From assembly GCA_016190785.1 (NCBI GenBank), contig JACPPX010000053.1:1-10614 (forward strand): DNA of 10,614 nucleotides. Direction: 5' to 3'. Below, one piece after another: positions 1 to 7,263 of the stretch; position 1 is the first letter of the stretch, and each line of letters opens with the position of its first letter. The stretch is from Chloroflexota bacterium (GTDB lineage: Bacteria; Chloroflexota; Anaerolineae; UBA7937; JACPPX01). The notes beneath the pieces are model-generated. The model was not told where the DNA came from. It ran no database searches and saw nothing but the letters and a program-made list of their open reading frames with translations. Both the position numbers and the translations under genes were made by a program.

Positions 1-643
1 GCACTGGCGATACAATCCCCAGCAAAGTTTTGGTAATTCCCGCTTTGCGCTCCGGCCGAGGCCGAAGTATGGCAAGTACTAAGGTTATTAGCGGAAAAAT
101 GGCGGTGGGTTGCCAAACAAGCAAGGACAACGAACCGAAAAGTCCAGCCCAGAACCACTTCCTCTGACTGGTAAAAAGCAGATTCAGGGTGACGAACAAA
201 ACCACCGGGGTTTTCGGTTTGGGCCCGGAACCAGCACCTTGGGCAAAGGGCTCAAATCCGAGGAAGGTTAGGGCAGCAAAGAAGCCAACCCAATGCCTCT
301 CAAAGATGCTACTCCCCAGAAGAAACACCGCTACCGCTGTCAGGCAGCTCATGGTGAAGAACAAGAGGCGAACGGTGTAGATGTCATCCCCTCCCCAAAG
401 CCTAGAAATAATTACTCCCAAACCGGGAAGGATATAGGCCAGGGGGGCTTTATGGTCAAAAATGCTCACATAGGGTGGGACTCCATCCGCCATCCTTTGC
501 CCGGCATAGAGAAAAATCGCCGGGTCGCGTCCCAGATTACCGTCTAATCCATAGAGGCTATAGACAAAAGCGGCTAGGGCAAAAACCAGGAGCGGGGCAA
601 GCCAATGCCCCGCCGACTTCACTCGTTCCACTGTGAATTGCAT
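1..643 (-). CDS. GT-C-like polytopic membrane glycosyltransferase, partial (C-terminus beyond left edge)
   Basis: An open frame of 214 codons runs without interruption from an ATG at 643 to the window edge, so only the N-terminal part is visible. It starts with a short cytoplasmic tail and a membrane segment (about residues 14-31). An extracytoplasmic loop follows, carrying an Asp at residue 40, the stretch AIFLYAGQR (42-50) and GVPPYVS-IFDHKAPL (54-68). Further hydrophobic segments lie near 93-110, 118-132, 146-158 and 165-192. An acidic first loop followed by FDHK-PL is typical of GT-C/GT39-like transferases that move a sugar from a polyprenyl-phosphate carrier on the outer membrane face; substrate unknown. 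It aligns without gaps to the complete protein at 5467-6939 (about 95/210 identical, counted by hand), so the two are paralogues. It starts 30 bp after the ComA-like gene and may be in that operon. The ribosome site is weak, so the start is tentative. Confidence 0.8.
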   Translation of the reverse strand, partial: MQFTVERVKSAGHWLAPLLVFALAAFVYSLYGLDGNLGRDPAIFLYAGQRMADGVPPYVSIFDHKAPLAYILPGLGVIISRLWGGDDIYTVRLLFFTMSCLTAVAVFLLGSSIFERHWVGFFAALTFLGFEPFAQGAGSGPKPKTPVVLFVTLNLLFTSQRKWFWAGLFGSLSLLVWQPTAIFPLITLVLAILRPRPERKAGITKTLLGIVSPV

Positions 644-673
644 GTCTCTAGTATCGACTGGGGTAATTGTGAT

Positions 674-1510
674 CTAGCCTTTATAGGTAAGGACCCGCCC
701 CCAGATGCTCTTCGTCCCCCAGATGCCAGAACGGTAGGCTTCCAATTGCACAATCTGGCTGTGGTCGACAAAGAGATTCACCTCTGGGCCGTAGTTTTTG
801 ATGTACCAGGCAAAGACCTGAGGATCCGCAGCCTCAAACATTACCTTTTCTAGACCGAGGGCATTGATGATCTTGGAGGCCACATCGGTGCGCCAGGTCC
901 GCACATTCTCGGTGATCCCCTCAGATTCGATCATGATCATATAGGCTCCCGCCTCGAGATACCGCTTGGCCTGGTGGACGACCCACTCCGGGTCCCGCGT
1001 CCCCTCCGCCTCCAGTTCCTCAACCGCGGTGGCTCCCCCAGCCCCAAACTGGATCCCCACCTCCGGCTTGGGTTTCATCCCTGCCTTATGCACTTTCTCT
1101 ACAAGGCGGATAACATCCTCACTGGGGATGGTAATAAAGCCGGTGGAGATTTCTAGAATATCGAAGCCTAGGTTGCGGCAGGTGGAAATGTAACGATCCA
1201 CCGCTTCGGGACCTTGGGTGAGGACATACTCGATGAAACCGCCGGTGGAGACAAGGACATTGTGCCCGTGGCAGAGATCGACAAGTTCTTTTAGTCGGTC
1301 GCCGGGATAGAGGGTGAAGGATCCCCCCGCGAATTTGAGGGCATCCACAGATTCCCCCATGGTTTCCAGAACATCCTCGAGATAGCGCTTGCCCATAGGG
1401 GTATAGTAGGGACCCCGGATCTCGGTGATCCCCCGGCTGCGGGGCTTGGAGGGACGTGCATTGCTCCTTAGAAAAGAGAAGGGCTTGTCATCGGATTGAG
1501 TTTTAGCCAT
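674..1510 (-). CDS. Phosphosulfolactate synthase (ComA)-family protein
   Basis: This 278-residue protein is full length for the ComA family (TIM barrel). Family landmarks include LKFAGGS (58-64), VSTGGFIEY (87-95), GFDILEISTGFITIPSED (115-132), KPKPEVG (146-152), MIMIESEGI (191-199), KVMFEAADPQVF (222-233) and GPEVNLFVDH (241-250). True ComA adds sulfite to phosphoenolpyruvate, giving phosphosulfolactate, the first step of one coenzyme M pathway. Homologues, including the plant heat-stress protein HSA32, occur widely where coenzyme M is not made, and their reaction is uncertain. Here no ComB-, ComC-, ComD- or ComE-like gene is nearby. The gene follows a MmgE/PrpD gene by 37 bp, suggesting co-transcription. 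The start is the ATG at 1510, preceded by AAAGGA at a good distance. The family call is firm; the substrate is not known. Confidence 0.88.
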   Translation of the reverse strand: MAKTQSDDKPFSFLRSNARPSKPRSRGITEIRGPYYTPMGKRYLEDVLETMGESVDALKFAGGSFTLYPGDRLKELVDLCHGHNVLVSTGGFIEYVLTQGPEAVDRYISTCRNLGFDILEISTGFITIPSEDVIRLVEKVHKAGMKPKPEVGIQFGAGGATAVEELEAEGTRDPEWVVHQAKRYLEAGAYMIMIESEGITENVRTWRTDVASKIINALGLEKVMFEAADPQVFAWYIKNYGPEVNLFVDHSQIVQLEAYRSGIWGTKSIWGRVLTYKG

Positions 1511-1547
1511 GATTCACATCCTTTCTTTTTGTATTTACTCCTCTTAT

Positions 1548-2921
1548 TTATTTTCTTGGTATCCTGACCCTAGCCAATAGTTGGGCCAGGTCTGAAACCG
1601 GTAGCTCCTCCAGGTTGGCTACCACCTTCACAATCCCCCGACGCAACACGTCCGCCGCATAGGGTTTGCTGAGGTCGTTGAACTTACGGACTACTGTCTC
1701 CCAGGTCATGGGTCGGGTGTGGAATCCTTCATAGTCCGCTTTCTCCTTAACCAGGCTTTTGCCCTCCTTGAGAAAAACCGTGGTCCGAGAAGGCATCTCT
1801 GCCGGGAACCGCTGCGAGTAATCATCCCGCGGCTGGATCTTGATCCGTCGCAGCAGATCCTGTACATCCTGGGCACGAATCCTTTCTGCCCGGTACTGCT
1901 GGGGCATGACCTGCCCGTCGAAGAGGGCTACGGCCAGCATATATTGCAAGCTGTGATCCGCCTCTTCCTTGGTACGGACCACGGTTTTGTCTCCCTCTTC
2001 TCCTCCCCCGATAATATTGAAGGCTACATCGAAAATCTCTATTTCAATTCGCTCTATATCCCGCGGGGTAAAACCGGCCTCCTTTTTTAACTCTAAGAGG
2101 CCCTCGATCGAGGACTGAGAATGGATCTCGGCATTGTATTTCTTGATAATCGTCTGGCGGACTCGCTCCAGGTCTTCTTTGGACCAATCGATCTGGAATT
2201 TTCCGGATATGGTTTCCATAAAGCCCTTGTTGCCTTCGAATACCTCCGGCGGGCCAGTTATCCCGCGCATGGCCAAAAAGGCAGCGTGGGTGCCGCCGAA
2301 CGCGGTGTTGGGATATGCCAGCCCTTTCCAGTGGGAGAGGGAGCCGGTACGGGTAACCCGCAAAGCATTGAAAGCCGTGCCAGCGATGGCTAAAGCGTTG
2401 GCCGCCCGCATCACATCCAACCCTAGGGCTTTAGAAACCCCAGCGGCGACGGCAAAAGAGCCTTGGGTGGTGTGGTCAAATCCGCGGGCCCGCACCGGGG
2501 CCACATCGCTCAACCGGCATTGGACTTGATAGGCTACCGCAAGGGAGGTAATGAGATCGCGACCACTTCCTTTAGCGTATTCACAGGCAGCGAGCACTGC
2601 TCCCAGGTTATCGCTGGGGTGGCAGGTCTCCCCTTTAGCCAAGTAGCTGTCATTGAAGTCCAAGTATCGCACTAAGGCCGCATTATAAAAAGAGGCCCGA
2701 TCCGGAGCCGCCCGGCCCCCGCCGATTAAGGTGCAATGCTCGGCTCCATCAAAATCTGCGATATGCTCGCGGATCATGCGGACCGGCTCCCCCTCCACAG
2801 CCCCGATAGCACATCCTAAGGAGTCTAGGATCCGGATTTTGAGGGCCTGCACCGCCTGGGGAGAGAGGTGCCTATACTCCGCCCGGGCTACAAACTTGGC
2901 CAAATTTTCGGCTAGGGTCAT
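1548..2921 (-). CDS. MmgE/PrpD family protein (2-methylcitrate dehydratase-like)
   Basis: This 457-residue protein has the normal length and architecture of the MmgE/PrpD family: an N-terminal all-helical domain and a C-terminal alpha/beta domain. It opens with TLAENLAKFV and LKIRILDSLGCAIGA (27-41). The conserved active-site region RYLDFNDSY plus HPSDNLGAVLA follows (about 85-111), then SHWKGLAYPNTAFGG and, further on, the HSQSSIEG segment. Characterised members include 2-methylcitrate dehydratase (PrpD, propionate catabolism), cis-aconitate decarboxylase and iminodisuccinate epimerase, so family membership does not fix the substrate. No prpB- or prpC-like gene is visible, so a methylcitrate-cycle role is not supported here. 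It is upstream of the ComA-like gene in a probable operon, with a promoter-like sequence just ahead. The start is ATG 2921, with a purine-rich GAGAGAAG immediately upstream. Confidence 0.88.
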   Translation of the reverse strand: MTLAENLAKFVARAEYRHLSPQAVQALKIRILDSLGCAIGAVEGEPVRMIREHIADFDGAEHCTLIGGGRAAPDRASFYNAALVRYLDFNDSYLAKGETCHPSDNLGAVLAACEYAKGSGRDLITSLAVAYQVQCRLSDVAPVRARGFDHTTQGSFAVAAGVSKALGLDVMRAANALAIAGTAFNALRVTRTGSLSHWKGLAYPNTAFGGTHAAFLAMRGITGPPEVFEGNKGFMETISGKFQIDWSKEDLERVRQTIIKKYNAEIHSQSSIEGLLELKKEAGFTPRDIERIEIEIFDVAFNIIGGGEEGDKTVVRTKEEADHSLQYMLAVALFDGQVMPQQYRAERIRAQDVQDLLRRIKIQPRDDYSQRFPAEMPSRTTVFLKEGKSLVKEKADYEGFHTRPMTWETVVRKFNDLSKPYAADVLRRGIVKVVANLEELPVSDLAQLLARVRIPRK

Positions 2922-2946
2922 CTTCTCTCAGCAGTCCCGCAGTGAC

Positions 2947-2962
2947 CGGCTAAATTATAATA
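2947..2962 (-). promoter_or_regulatory. Possible promoter for the PrpD/ComA-like operon
   Basis: In the 66-bp gap between NDH-2 and the PrpD gene, the minus strand has a perfect TATAAT at 2959-2954 in an AT-rich patch, about 33 bp before the PrpD start codon. No convincing -35 hexamer sits at 16-18 bp. A 5-bp inverted repeat (TGACA/TGTCA on the minus strand) lies just upstream and could be an operator. The -10 is seen directly; promoter function is inferred. Confidence 0.4.
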
Positions 2963-2987
2963 CAAGTACTGACATTATCCCTAATCA

Positions 2988-4262
2988 TCATCTGTCAAGG
3001 CTTATGCCTCTCTTCTCCCTGACTAGGATAAGCCGTACCGCCCGCTCGTAAAGGAAATAATCCCAGGCCCAGTTAATGAGCACCAAGAGCCGGTTGCGGA
3101 AACCAATCAGGTTGAAAAGGTGGACCCCCAGCCAGACCAGCCAGGCTAGAAACCCGGTGAAGTTCCAGCCGAAAACACTGGCCACCGCCGCATTGCGGCC
3201 GATGGTAACCATCGTCCCCCGTTCTCGGTAACGAAAAGACACCGGCTCCAAACCTACCACTTGGCGACCGATATTTCTGGCGGCAGCCAATCCCTGCTGG
3301 ATAGCCACCGGGGCAATCATAGGGAGATGGTGTCCCTTTTCTTCAACAGAGGCCAGATCGCCCACGACATATACCTCGGGGTGTCCAGGGGCCTGGAGCG
3401 AGGGAAGCACCTCCACCTGGCCATTTTTAGCAGTGGGGAGTCCCCAGGCCTGGGCCGCAGGATCCCCGCGCACCCCGGCAGTCCATACCACTGTGGCAGT
3501 GGGGATTATCGTACCCTCATCCAGGAAGAGACTTTCCTTGGTTATCTCCTTAACCTTAGCCCGCAGCCGAACTTCGACTCCCATTTTCTTGAGTCGGCGC
3601 TGGGCATATTCTCGCAACCTGTTGGGTAGATCGGGAAGAAGGTTTTCTAAGGCTTCAAGCAAGATCACCCGCACCTCTTGGAAATCAAGGAGGGGATAGT
3701 CCTTGCGGAAAGAGCCTTGAATCAGTTCTGCCAAGGCCCCAGCATACTCCACCCCAGTCGGCCCGCCGCCGACTATCGAGAAGGTAAGAAGACGGTGCCG
3801 CACCTCTTTGTCCTGCTCATCGCTTGCCTTTTCGAATTGGGTCAGAATGTGGCTGCGCAGGGTGATCGCCTCTTGCAAGGTTTTCAAGGAGAAGGCATTT
3901 TCTGCCGCTCCTTCTACCCCGAAGAAGTAAGAAGTGCTGCCGGTGGCCAGGATAAGATAATCGTAATGGATCATTCTCCCATCCACTTCTAGACTTTTGC
4001 TCGCCAGATCTAAGGCTTGCACTCTCCCAAAAATGAACTGGGCATTGGGATAGCCGCGGAGCAGGCTGCGCACCGGGTGGGCGATGTCCTCCGGCTGGAG
4101 CTCAGCCGCAGCCACTTGATAGAGGAGAGGCAGGAAAGTGTGATAGTTGTTGCGGTCGATCAGCAGCACCCCCAATGGATACCCTGCCAAGGTGCGGGCT
4201 GCCCACAGCCCGCCGAATCCAGCTCCAACGACTACTACTCGGGGACGAGGAGCCATGGTCAT
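2988..4262 (-). CDS. ndh: Type II NADH dehydrogenase (NDH-2)
   Basis: This 424-residue flavoprotein is full length for NDH-2, the non-proton-pumping enzyme that passes electrons from NADH to membrane quinone. It has an N-terminal FAD-binding Rossmann motif GAGFGG (13-18), the loop [13 protein letters not shown] (39-51), ILATGS (104-109), a second dinucleotide (NADH) motif GGGPTG (165-170), VVWTAGV (258-264), and the FAD-binding VYVVGD (297-302). The quinone-site region reads APVAIQQG (317-324). The C-terminus (about 366-412) is hydrophobic and amphipathic, consistent with anchoring to the inner membrane face. The ATG at 4262 is 2 bp from the methyltransferase stop and has a GGAGAAGGG-type ribosome site inside the upstream gene, so the two are probably translated together. 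A general pyridine nucleotide-disulfide oxidoreductase is less likely given the C-terminal anchor. Confidence 0.93.
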   Translation of the reverse strand: MTMAPRPRVVVVGAGFGGLWAARTLAGYPLGVLLIDRNNYHTFLPLLYQVAAAELQPEDIAHPVRSLLRGYPNAQFIFGRVQALDLASKSLEVDGRMIHYDYLILATGSTSYFFGVEGAAENAFSLKTLQEAITLRSHILTQFEKASDEQDKEVRHRLLTFSIVGGGPTGVEYAGALAELIQGSFRKDYPLLDFQEVRVILLEALENLLPDLPNRLREYAQRRLKKMGVEVRLRAKVKEITKESLFLDEGTIIPTATVVWTAGVRGDPAAQAWGLPTAKNGQVEVLPSLQAPGHPEVYVVGDLASVEEKGHHLPMIAPVAIQQGLAAARNIGRQVVGLEPVSFRYRERGTMVTIGRNAAVASVFGWNFTGFLAWLVWLGVHLFNLIGFRNRLLVLINWAWDYFLYERAVRLILVREKRGISLDR

Positions 4263-4264
4263 AA

Positions 4265-4939
4265 TTAGCCCTTCTCCTGTGGCTTTTGTCCGCGATAGAC
4301 GGATATAGTGCCGAACAGGGTCATAAATCGTACTGTTTCGGAAACATGCTCGAATCCCTCCTGGCGCAACATCTCTGGTAAAAGACCACTTATATTATCC
4401 GCGGCCTCCTCGTGGAGGCGCATATAAAGGGATATGACTCTCCCCCAGAAATTGTGCGGTTTCCCGAAGTCCAGGATATGGAGTTCTCCGCGAGGTTTTA
4501 GTACGCGAAAGACTTCTTCGAAGGCGAGTTGCTTCTGTTGGGTATTGAGATGATGGAAGACCAGGCTGGAGAGGATACGGTCGAAAGAATTTGCCGGGTA
4601 GGGCAGCTCATAGGCTAAGCCCTGGTCCAGGCGGATATCGAGGCCAGATCGGGAAACTTTGCAGCGAGCAATCGCCAGGATTTTTGGGTCAGCATCCAGC
4701 CCCATCACTTCTGCTTGGGGATGGTTCTGCTTTATAAGGATGGTCAGGGTCGCCGTGCCACAGCCTAAATCCAGGACGCGATGGCCAGATGCAATTTGCG
4801 CTTCTTGGAGAAGACAGCCCTTCAGTTCCTTCTCGCGGCCGAGCCATTTTTGGAAGGAGTCATAGAAGGGGGTCAGGAAATCAAACCCCAGGGCGGGGAT
4901 GTAATCCTTGCTATCTTTTTGTGGGCTTTCTTGAGGCAA
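4265..4939 (-). CDS. Class I SAM-dependent methyltransferase (UbiE-like)
   Basis: This 224-residue protein has the class I Rossmann methyltransferase signature: motif [13 protein letters not shown] (about 54-65), an acidic residue after strand 2 in VMGLDADPK, motif II/III around [22 protein letters not shown], and motif [18 protein letters not shown]. The N-terminal FDFLTPFYD resembles UbiE/COQ5-type quinone methyltransferases, but the UbiE C-terminal region is not clearly present. The target is therefore open: a quinone, a lipid or a small molecule. The only start matching the family N-terminus is TTG at 4939, which lies 29 bp inside the upstream DUF1905 gene; no ATG occurs before the core. 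The stop is 2 bp before NDH-2, so a link to respiratory quinone chemistry is plausible but inferred. Family call is firm; start and substrate are not. Confidence 0.85.
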   Translation of the reverse strand: MPQESPQKDSKDYIPALGFDFLTPFYDSFQKWLGREKELKGCLLQEAQIASGHRVLDLGCGTATLTILIKQNHPQAEVMGLDADPKILAIARCKVSRSGLDIRLDQGLAYELPYPANSFDRILSSLVFHHLNTQQKQLAFEEVFRVLKPRGELHILDFGKPHNFWGRVISLYMRLHEEAADNISGLLPEMLRQEGFEHVSETVRFMTLFGTISVYRGQKPQEKG

Positions 4940-5411
4940 ATGTCTCTCGTCCCAGAAGGTGGGCTATGGCTTTATCTATATTGCGTTGTAGTGTTTCCGG
5001 TCTTTTGATCCAGTTCATGTAGCGCAAAATCTCTCTCTGATGCGAGGGTGGTGATTTTTCAAAAGCAGCCTTGGCTGCCGGGTTCTCGTCTAGGGCTTTG
5101 GCGAACACCTTGGGGATTGGTACGCTTCTCGGATTGGGATCAAACCATATTTGCACCCTGGCTCTATCCCCTACATCAATACCAGCCTCAGCCCGCATAT
5201 AGGTATTAAGATATAACCGCCATGCTCCCCGAAACTTCACCACTGTAGTCCTGAACTCCTTGCCATTCAATCTGCCCTTAACCGGAATTGGACCACGCTC
5301 TTTGTTGGCCGCCCGAAGTAGTTCCTGCACTATCTTTTCCGGCACATCCACACAGGGGTTAATGTCAAGTTTGCAGATCTTACCGGAAAATTTCGAGGGC
5401 TTTTTGACCAT
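4911..5411 (-). CDS. DUF1905 / YdeI (OmpD-associated) family protein
   Basis: This protein of about 166 residues joins an N-terminal DUF1905 domain to a C-terminal YdeI/OmdA domain. DUF1905 runs from KFSGKICKLDI through PVKGRLNGKEFRTTVVKFRGAWRLYLNTYMR and GDRARVQIWFD. The YdeI/OmdA part has IPKVFAKAL, PAAKAAFEKSPPSHQREILRYMNWIKRPET and RNIDKAIAHLL. The family is found in many bacteria; YdeI has been linked to stress and antimicrobial resistance, but the biochemistry is unknown. I chose the ATG at 5411, just ahead of the DUF1905 domain; a TTG at 5432 would add seven residues. It follows the GT-C-like gene by 55 bp and overlaps the methyltransferase by 29 bp. A decayed copy of its 5' part lies at 7123-7194, on the far side of the GT-C-like gene. 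Confidence 0.82.
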   Translation of the reverse strand: MVKKPSKFSGKICKLDINPCVDVPEKIVQELLRAANKERGPIPVKGRLNGKEFRTTVVKFRGAWRLYLNTYMRAEAGIDVGDRARVQIWFDPNPRSVPIPKVFAKALDENPAAKAAFEKSPPSHQREILRYMNWIKRPETLQRNIDKAIAHLLGRETFASRKPTKR

Positions 5412-5466
5412 CTTCCATACCAGATCTATCAAAATTCGGAACTTGAATATCGGAGGATTGGACAGG

Positions 5467-6939
5467 TTATAGGGCCTTAGTAAAGAGACGCCACCTGCCA
5501 GCCAGCCGTTCTTCGCGATAGCTAGAGTTAAGCCAGGAGAGAAACCGATCTCGAAATTCTCCCCTCATGTGGCCGAAGACCACTACCTGCGGATCATAAG
5601 TTTCCAGTTCAACAAGCCAGCCATCGAATCCTCCCGGAGTTGTAGCATCTATGAGCCGGTCAATACCGTCATCGATCAAGATATAGCGGGTTGGATTTTG
5701 GCGGTGGAGAAATACCAAAACTTCTGGTGCTCCAATAGATAATAACCGCGACTCAATGCCTAACCGAGCTTCGATCTCCAAGGCTCTCTCCCGCTGCACA
5801 TCAAGGCCTCCCTTTTCACTCGAGATAACTTGCTGTAAAGCAAAACCTAGTAGGCTGACCGCCACCCCAATCTGTAAGAAGTTTCTGCCCCGGTCTTGAA
5901 TCTGTATAAAGACCAACTCTAGAAAATAGGCGAAACCAACAACCACATATGGTAGGAAAACATAGAAATCATCCTTCCCCTGAAAATCTATGAGTGACCA
6001 CGTCAATATTACTGGGAAAGAAAGGAGTACAGAGGCGAATCGATCTTTGGTCAGGGTGTTGCGGAGAGAAATGTGTCGAGATCTACGCCAAAAATAGAAA
6101 TAACCGATGACCAAAAGACCGATGAGGATCGGCAGAAAAAACTGAGTATAACCCACAAAAATTTGGTTGATGGGTTTGGTGATATGGGCAAGGAGAGAAT
6201 CCAAGGGGCGATTTATGTAAAGAAGATTAAAGACAAACATCCCTTCCCAGAACTCATATTGTGCACCCTGGGAATAATAATAGGCAATGACCAGGACGAG
6301 CGGAATGCCTACTCCAGCCACTGCGCGCATGACGGCGGAGCGGCGATAGGAAGGCGGCTCCTGGGTAGCCAGAAAGAGGGTGAGCAATGGAAAAATCGCC
6401 ATGGGTTGCCAAATGAGAAAGGATAGAGCGCCAAAAATCCCTCCCCAGAACCATTGCTTTTGCACTGTAAATAACAGGCAGAAGACTTCAAAAGCGACCA
6501 TCGCCGTCTTGGGCTGGGGACCAAAGGCCGCCCTCCGACCAAAGCCATTGATTGCTAAAAGGGAAAATGATGCGAAAACTCCAGCACGAGGCGAAGCAAA
6601 GAGCTGACTGGCGAGAAGATAAACTCCAACTACGGCCAGCGCCCCCGAAAACATGAAAACCATCCTCACTGTCGATATATCATCCCTGCTCAGAAGTTTT
6701 GAGAGGAGAACCCCGAGACCGGCAATTATTGTGCCGAGTGGGCCGCGATGATCGAAAACACTGACATAAGGAGGGACGCCTTCAGCCAGACGCTGGCCGC
6801 CATACATAAAAATTGCGTCGTCACCCAAGAACTTGCCGTCCTGTCCGTACAAGGAGTAAAGGGCAATAGCGCTCCCAAGAATAAAAATAGGAATGAACAA
6901 TTCCTTGCGAGAATTCAATTCTTGCCAGAAGGATTTCAT
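5467..6939 (-). CDS. GT-C-like polytopic membrane glycosyltransferase, complete
   Basis: This 490-residue protein is strongly hydrophobic over residues 14-372, with about ten membrane segments (for example 14-31, 93-110, 147-158, 163-190, 206-222, 266-284, 301-316, 328-346, 354-370). A soluble C-terminal domain (about 375-490) includes SIGAPEVLVFLHR and PTRYI. The first outer loop holds D40-D41, AIFMYGGQR (42-50), GVPPYVS (54-60) and FDHRGPL (62-68). This layout fits GT-C/GT39-like transferases using polyprenyl-phosphate sugars for envelope or protein glycosylation; the donor and acceptor cannot be read from sequence. D40 is conserved in the paralogue at 1-643 and is a candidate catalytic residue. 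The ATG at 6939 has GGTGAG at a good distance. No other glycan genes are nearby. A general membrane protein of unknown function is the alternative. Confidence 0.82.
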   Translation of the reverse strand: MKSFWQELNSRKELFIPIFILGSAIALYSLYGQDGKFLGDDAIFMYGGQRLAEGVPPYVSVFDHRGPLGTIIAGLGVLLSKLLSRDDISTVRMVFMFSGALAVVGVYLLASQLFASPRAGVFASFSLLAINGFGRRAAFGPQPKTAMVAFEVFCLLFTVQKQWFWGGIFGALSFLIWQPMAIFPLLTLFLATQEPPSYRRSAVMRAVAGVGIPLVLVIAYYYSQGAQYEFWEGMFVFNLLYINRPLDSLLAHITKPINQIFVGYTQFFLPILIGLLVIGYFYFWRRSRHISLRNTLTKDRFASVLLSFPVILTWSLIDFQGKDDFYVFLPYVVVGFAYFLELVFIQIQDRGRNFLQIGVAVSLLGFALQQVISSEKGGLDVQRERALEIEARLGIESRLLSIGAPEVLVFLHRQNPTRYILIDDGIDRLIDATTPGGFDGWLVELETYDPQVVVFGHMRGEFRDRFLSWLNSSYREERLAGRWRLFTKAL

Positions 6940-7028
6940 GGTCTGTCTCTCACCTTTGTATTCCGGCTGAAAATTTTGGCCCTAAAACAACTACACCTTG
7001 CTCGAGGCTCAATTTCTCCTCTGCCATC

Positions 7029-7051
7029 CCGGGCTGAAGGATTCATCCCGG
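7029..7051. repeat. Small REP-like palindrome
   Basis: Arms CCGGG (7029-7033) and CCCGG (7047-7051) pair; inside them TGAA (7035-7038) and TTCA (7042-7045) also pair around a 3-nt loop, with one mismatch between the two stems. No T-run follows on either strand, so it is not a standard terminator. It resembles an extragenic palindrome; only one copy is visible here. Confidence 0.4.
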
Positions 7052-7122
7052 CCGCAAGGTTTTGAGGTTCAAACATTCCTCTACCGGGATCGGTCATCTC
7101 CACTCTCTTCGTCGACACCGGG

Positions 7123-7194
7123 CAATTTCTGCACTATCTTTTCCAGGACATCCGCATAGGGGTTGATACCCAACTAGTGTGTTTTAGCCAAGAG
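7123..7194 (-). pseudogene. Decayed fragment of a DUF1905/YdeI gene
   Basis: On the minus strand, 7167-7123 matches 5363-5319 of the intact DUF1905 gene at 37 of 45 bases with no gaps, including a 15-base identical run. The match is in the same codon phase: intact INPCVDVPEKIVQEL versus fragment INPYADVLEKIVQKL. Weaker similarity continues upstream to about 7194 (LLAKTH, stop, LG against FSGKICKLD), with a TAG in frame at 7176-7174. After the match the frame diverges and ends at a stop about 15 codons later. It is therefore a non-functional remnant of a second copy of the gene's 5' part. Confidence 0.65.
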
Positions 7195-7263
7195 TTTTTG
7201 CGTCGATATTTATCGGCTACCGCCGCGATGCGCCGCTGGCCGTTTCACAGGTTGACAGTCATT

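Larger units (their letters stand above)
6940..7263. other. Gene-free stretch between MgtE-like and GT-C-like genes
   Basis: These 324 bp have no frame with recognisable protein character, apart from the DUF1905 remnant at 7123-7194 and a small palindrome at 7029-7051. A 60-codon minus frame (7118-6936) resembles no family I know and has low-complexity, Arg/Pro-rich translation, so I do not call it. No clear promoter for the GT-C-like gene could be identified. A GC-rich imperfect inverted repeat near 7217-7243, just after the MgtE-like stop, has no T-run. Confidence 0.6.

Noticed and set aside
189..547. Plus-strand frames of 63 and 84 residues
   Set aside because: They are antisense to the continuous GT-C-like reading frame, which is supported by its paralogue.
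674..1510. Coenzyme M biosynthesis
   Set aside because: Only a ComA-like gene is present, and bacterial and plant members of this family often occur without the rest of the pathway.
1548..2921. Methylcitrate cycle (prp operon)
   Set aside because: No methylcitrate synthase or methylisocitrate lyase gene is nearby, and PrpD-family proteins have several unrelated substrates.
6936..7118. 60-residue minus-strand frame upstream of the GT-C-like gene
   Set aside because: It has no family resemblance, runs through the small palindrome, and overlaps the GT-C-like start; there is no convincing ribosome site.
7123..7194. C-terminal remnant of an IS66-type transposase
   Set aside because: The NPYADVLEKI wording recalls IS66 C-termini, but nearby IS66 landmarks are absent and base identity to the local DUF1905 gene (37/45) explains it better.
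7217..7243. Terminator after the MgtE-like gene
   Set aside because: The GC-rich inverted repeat has several mismatches and no T-run.
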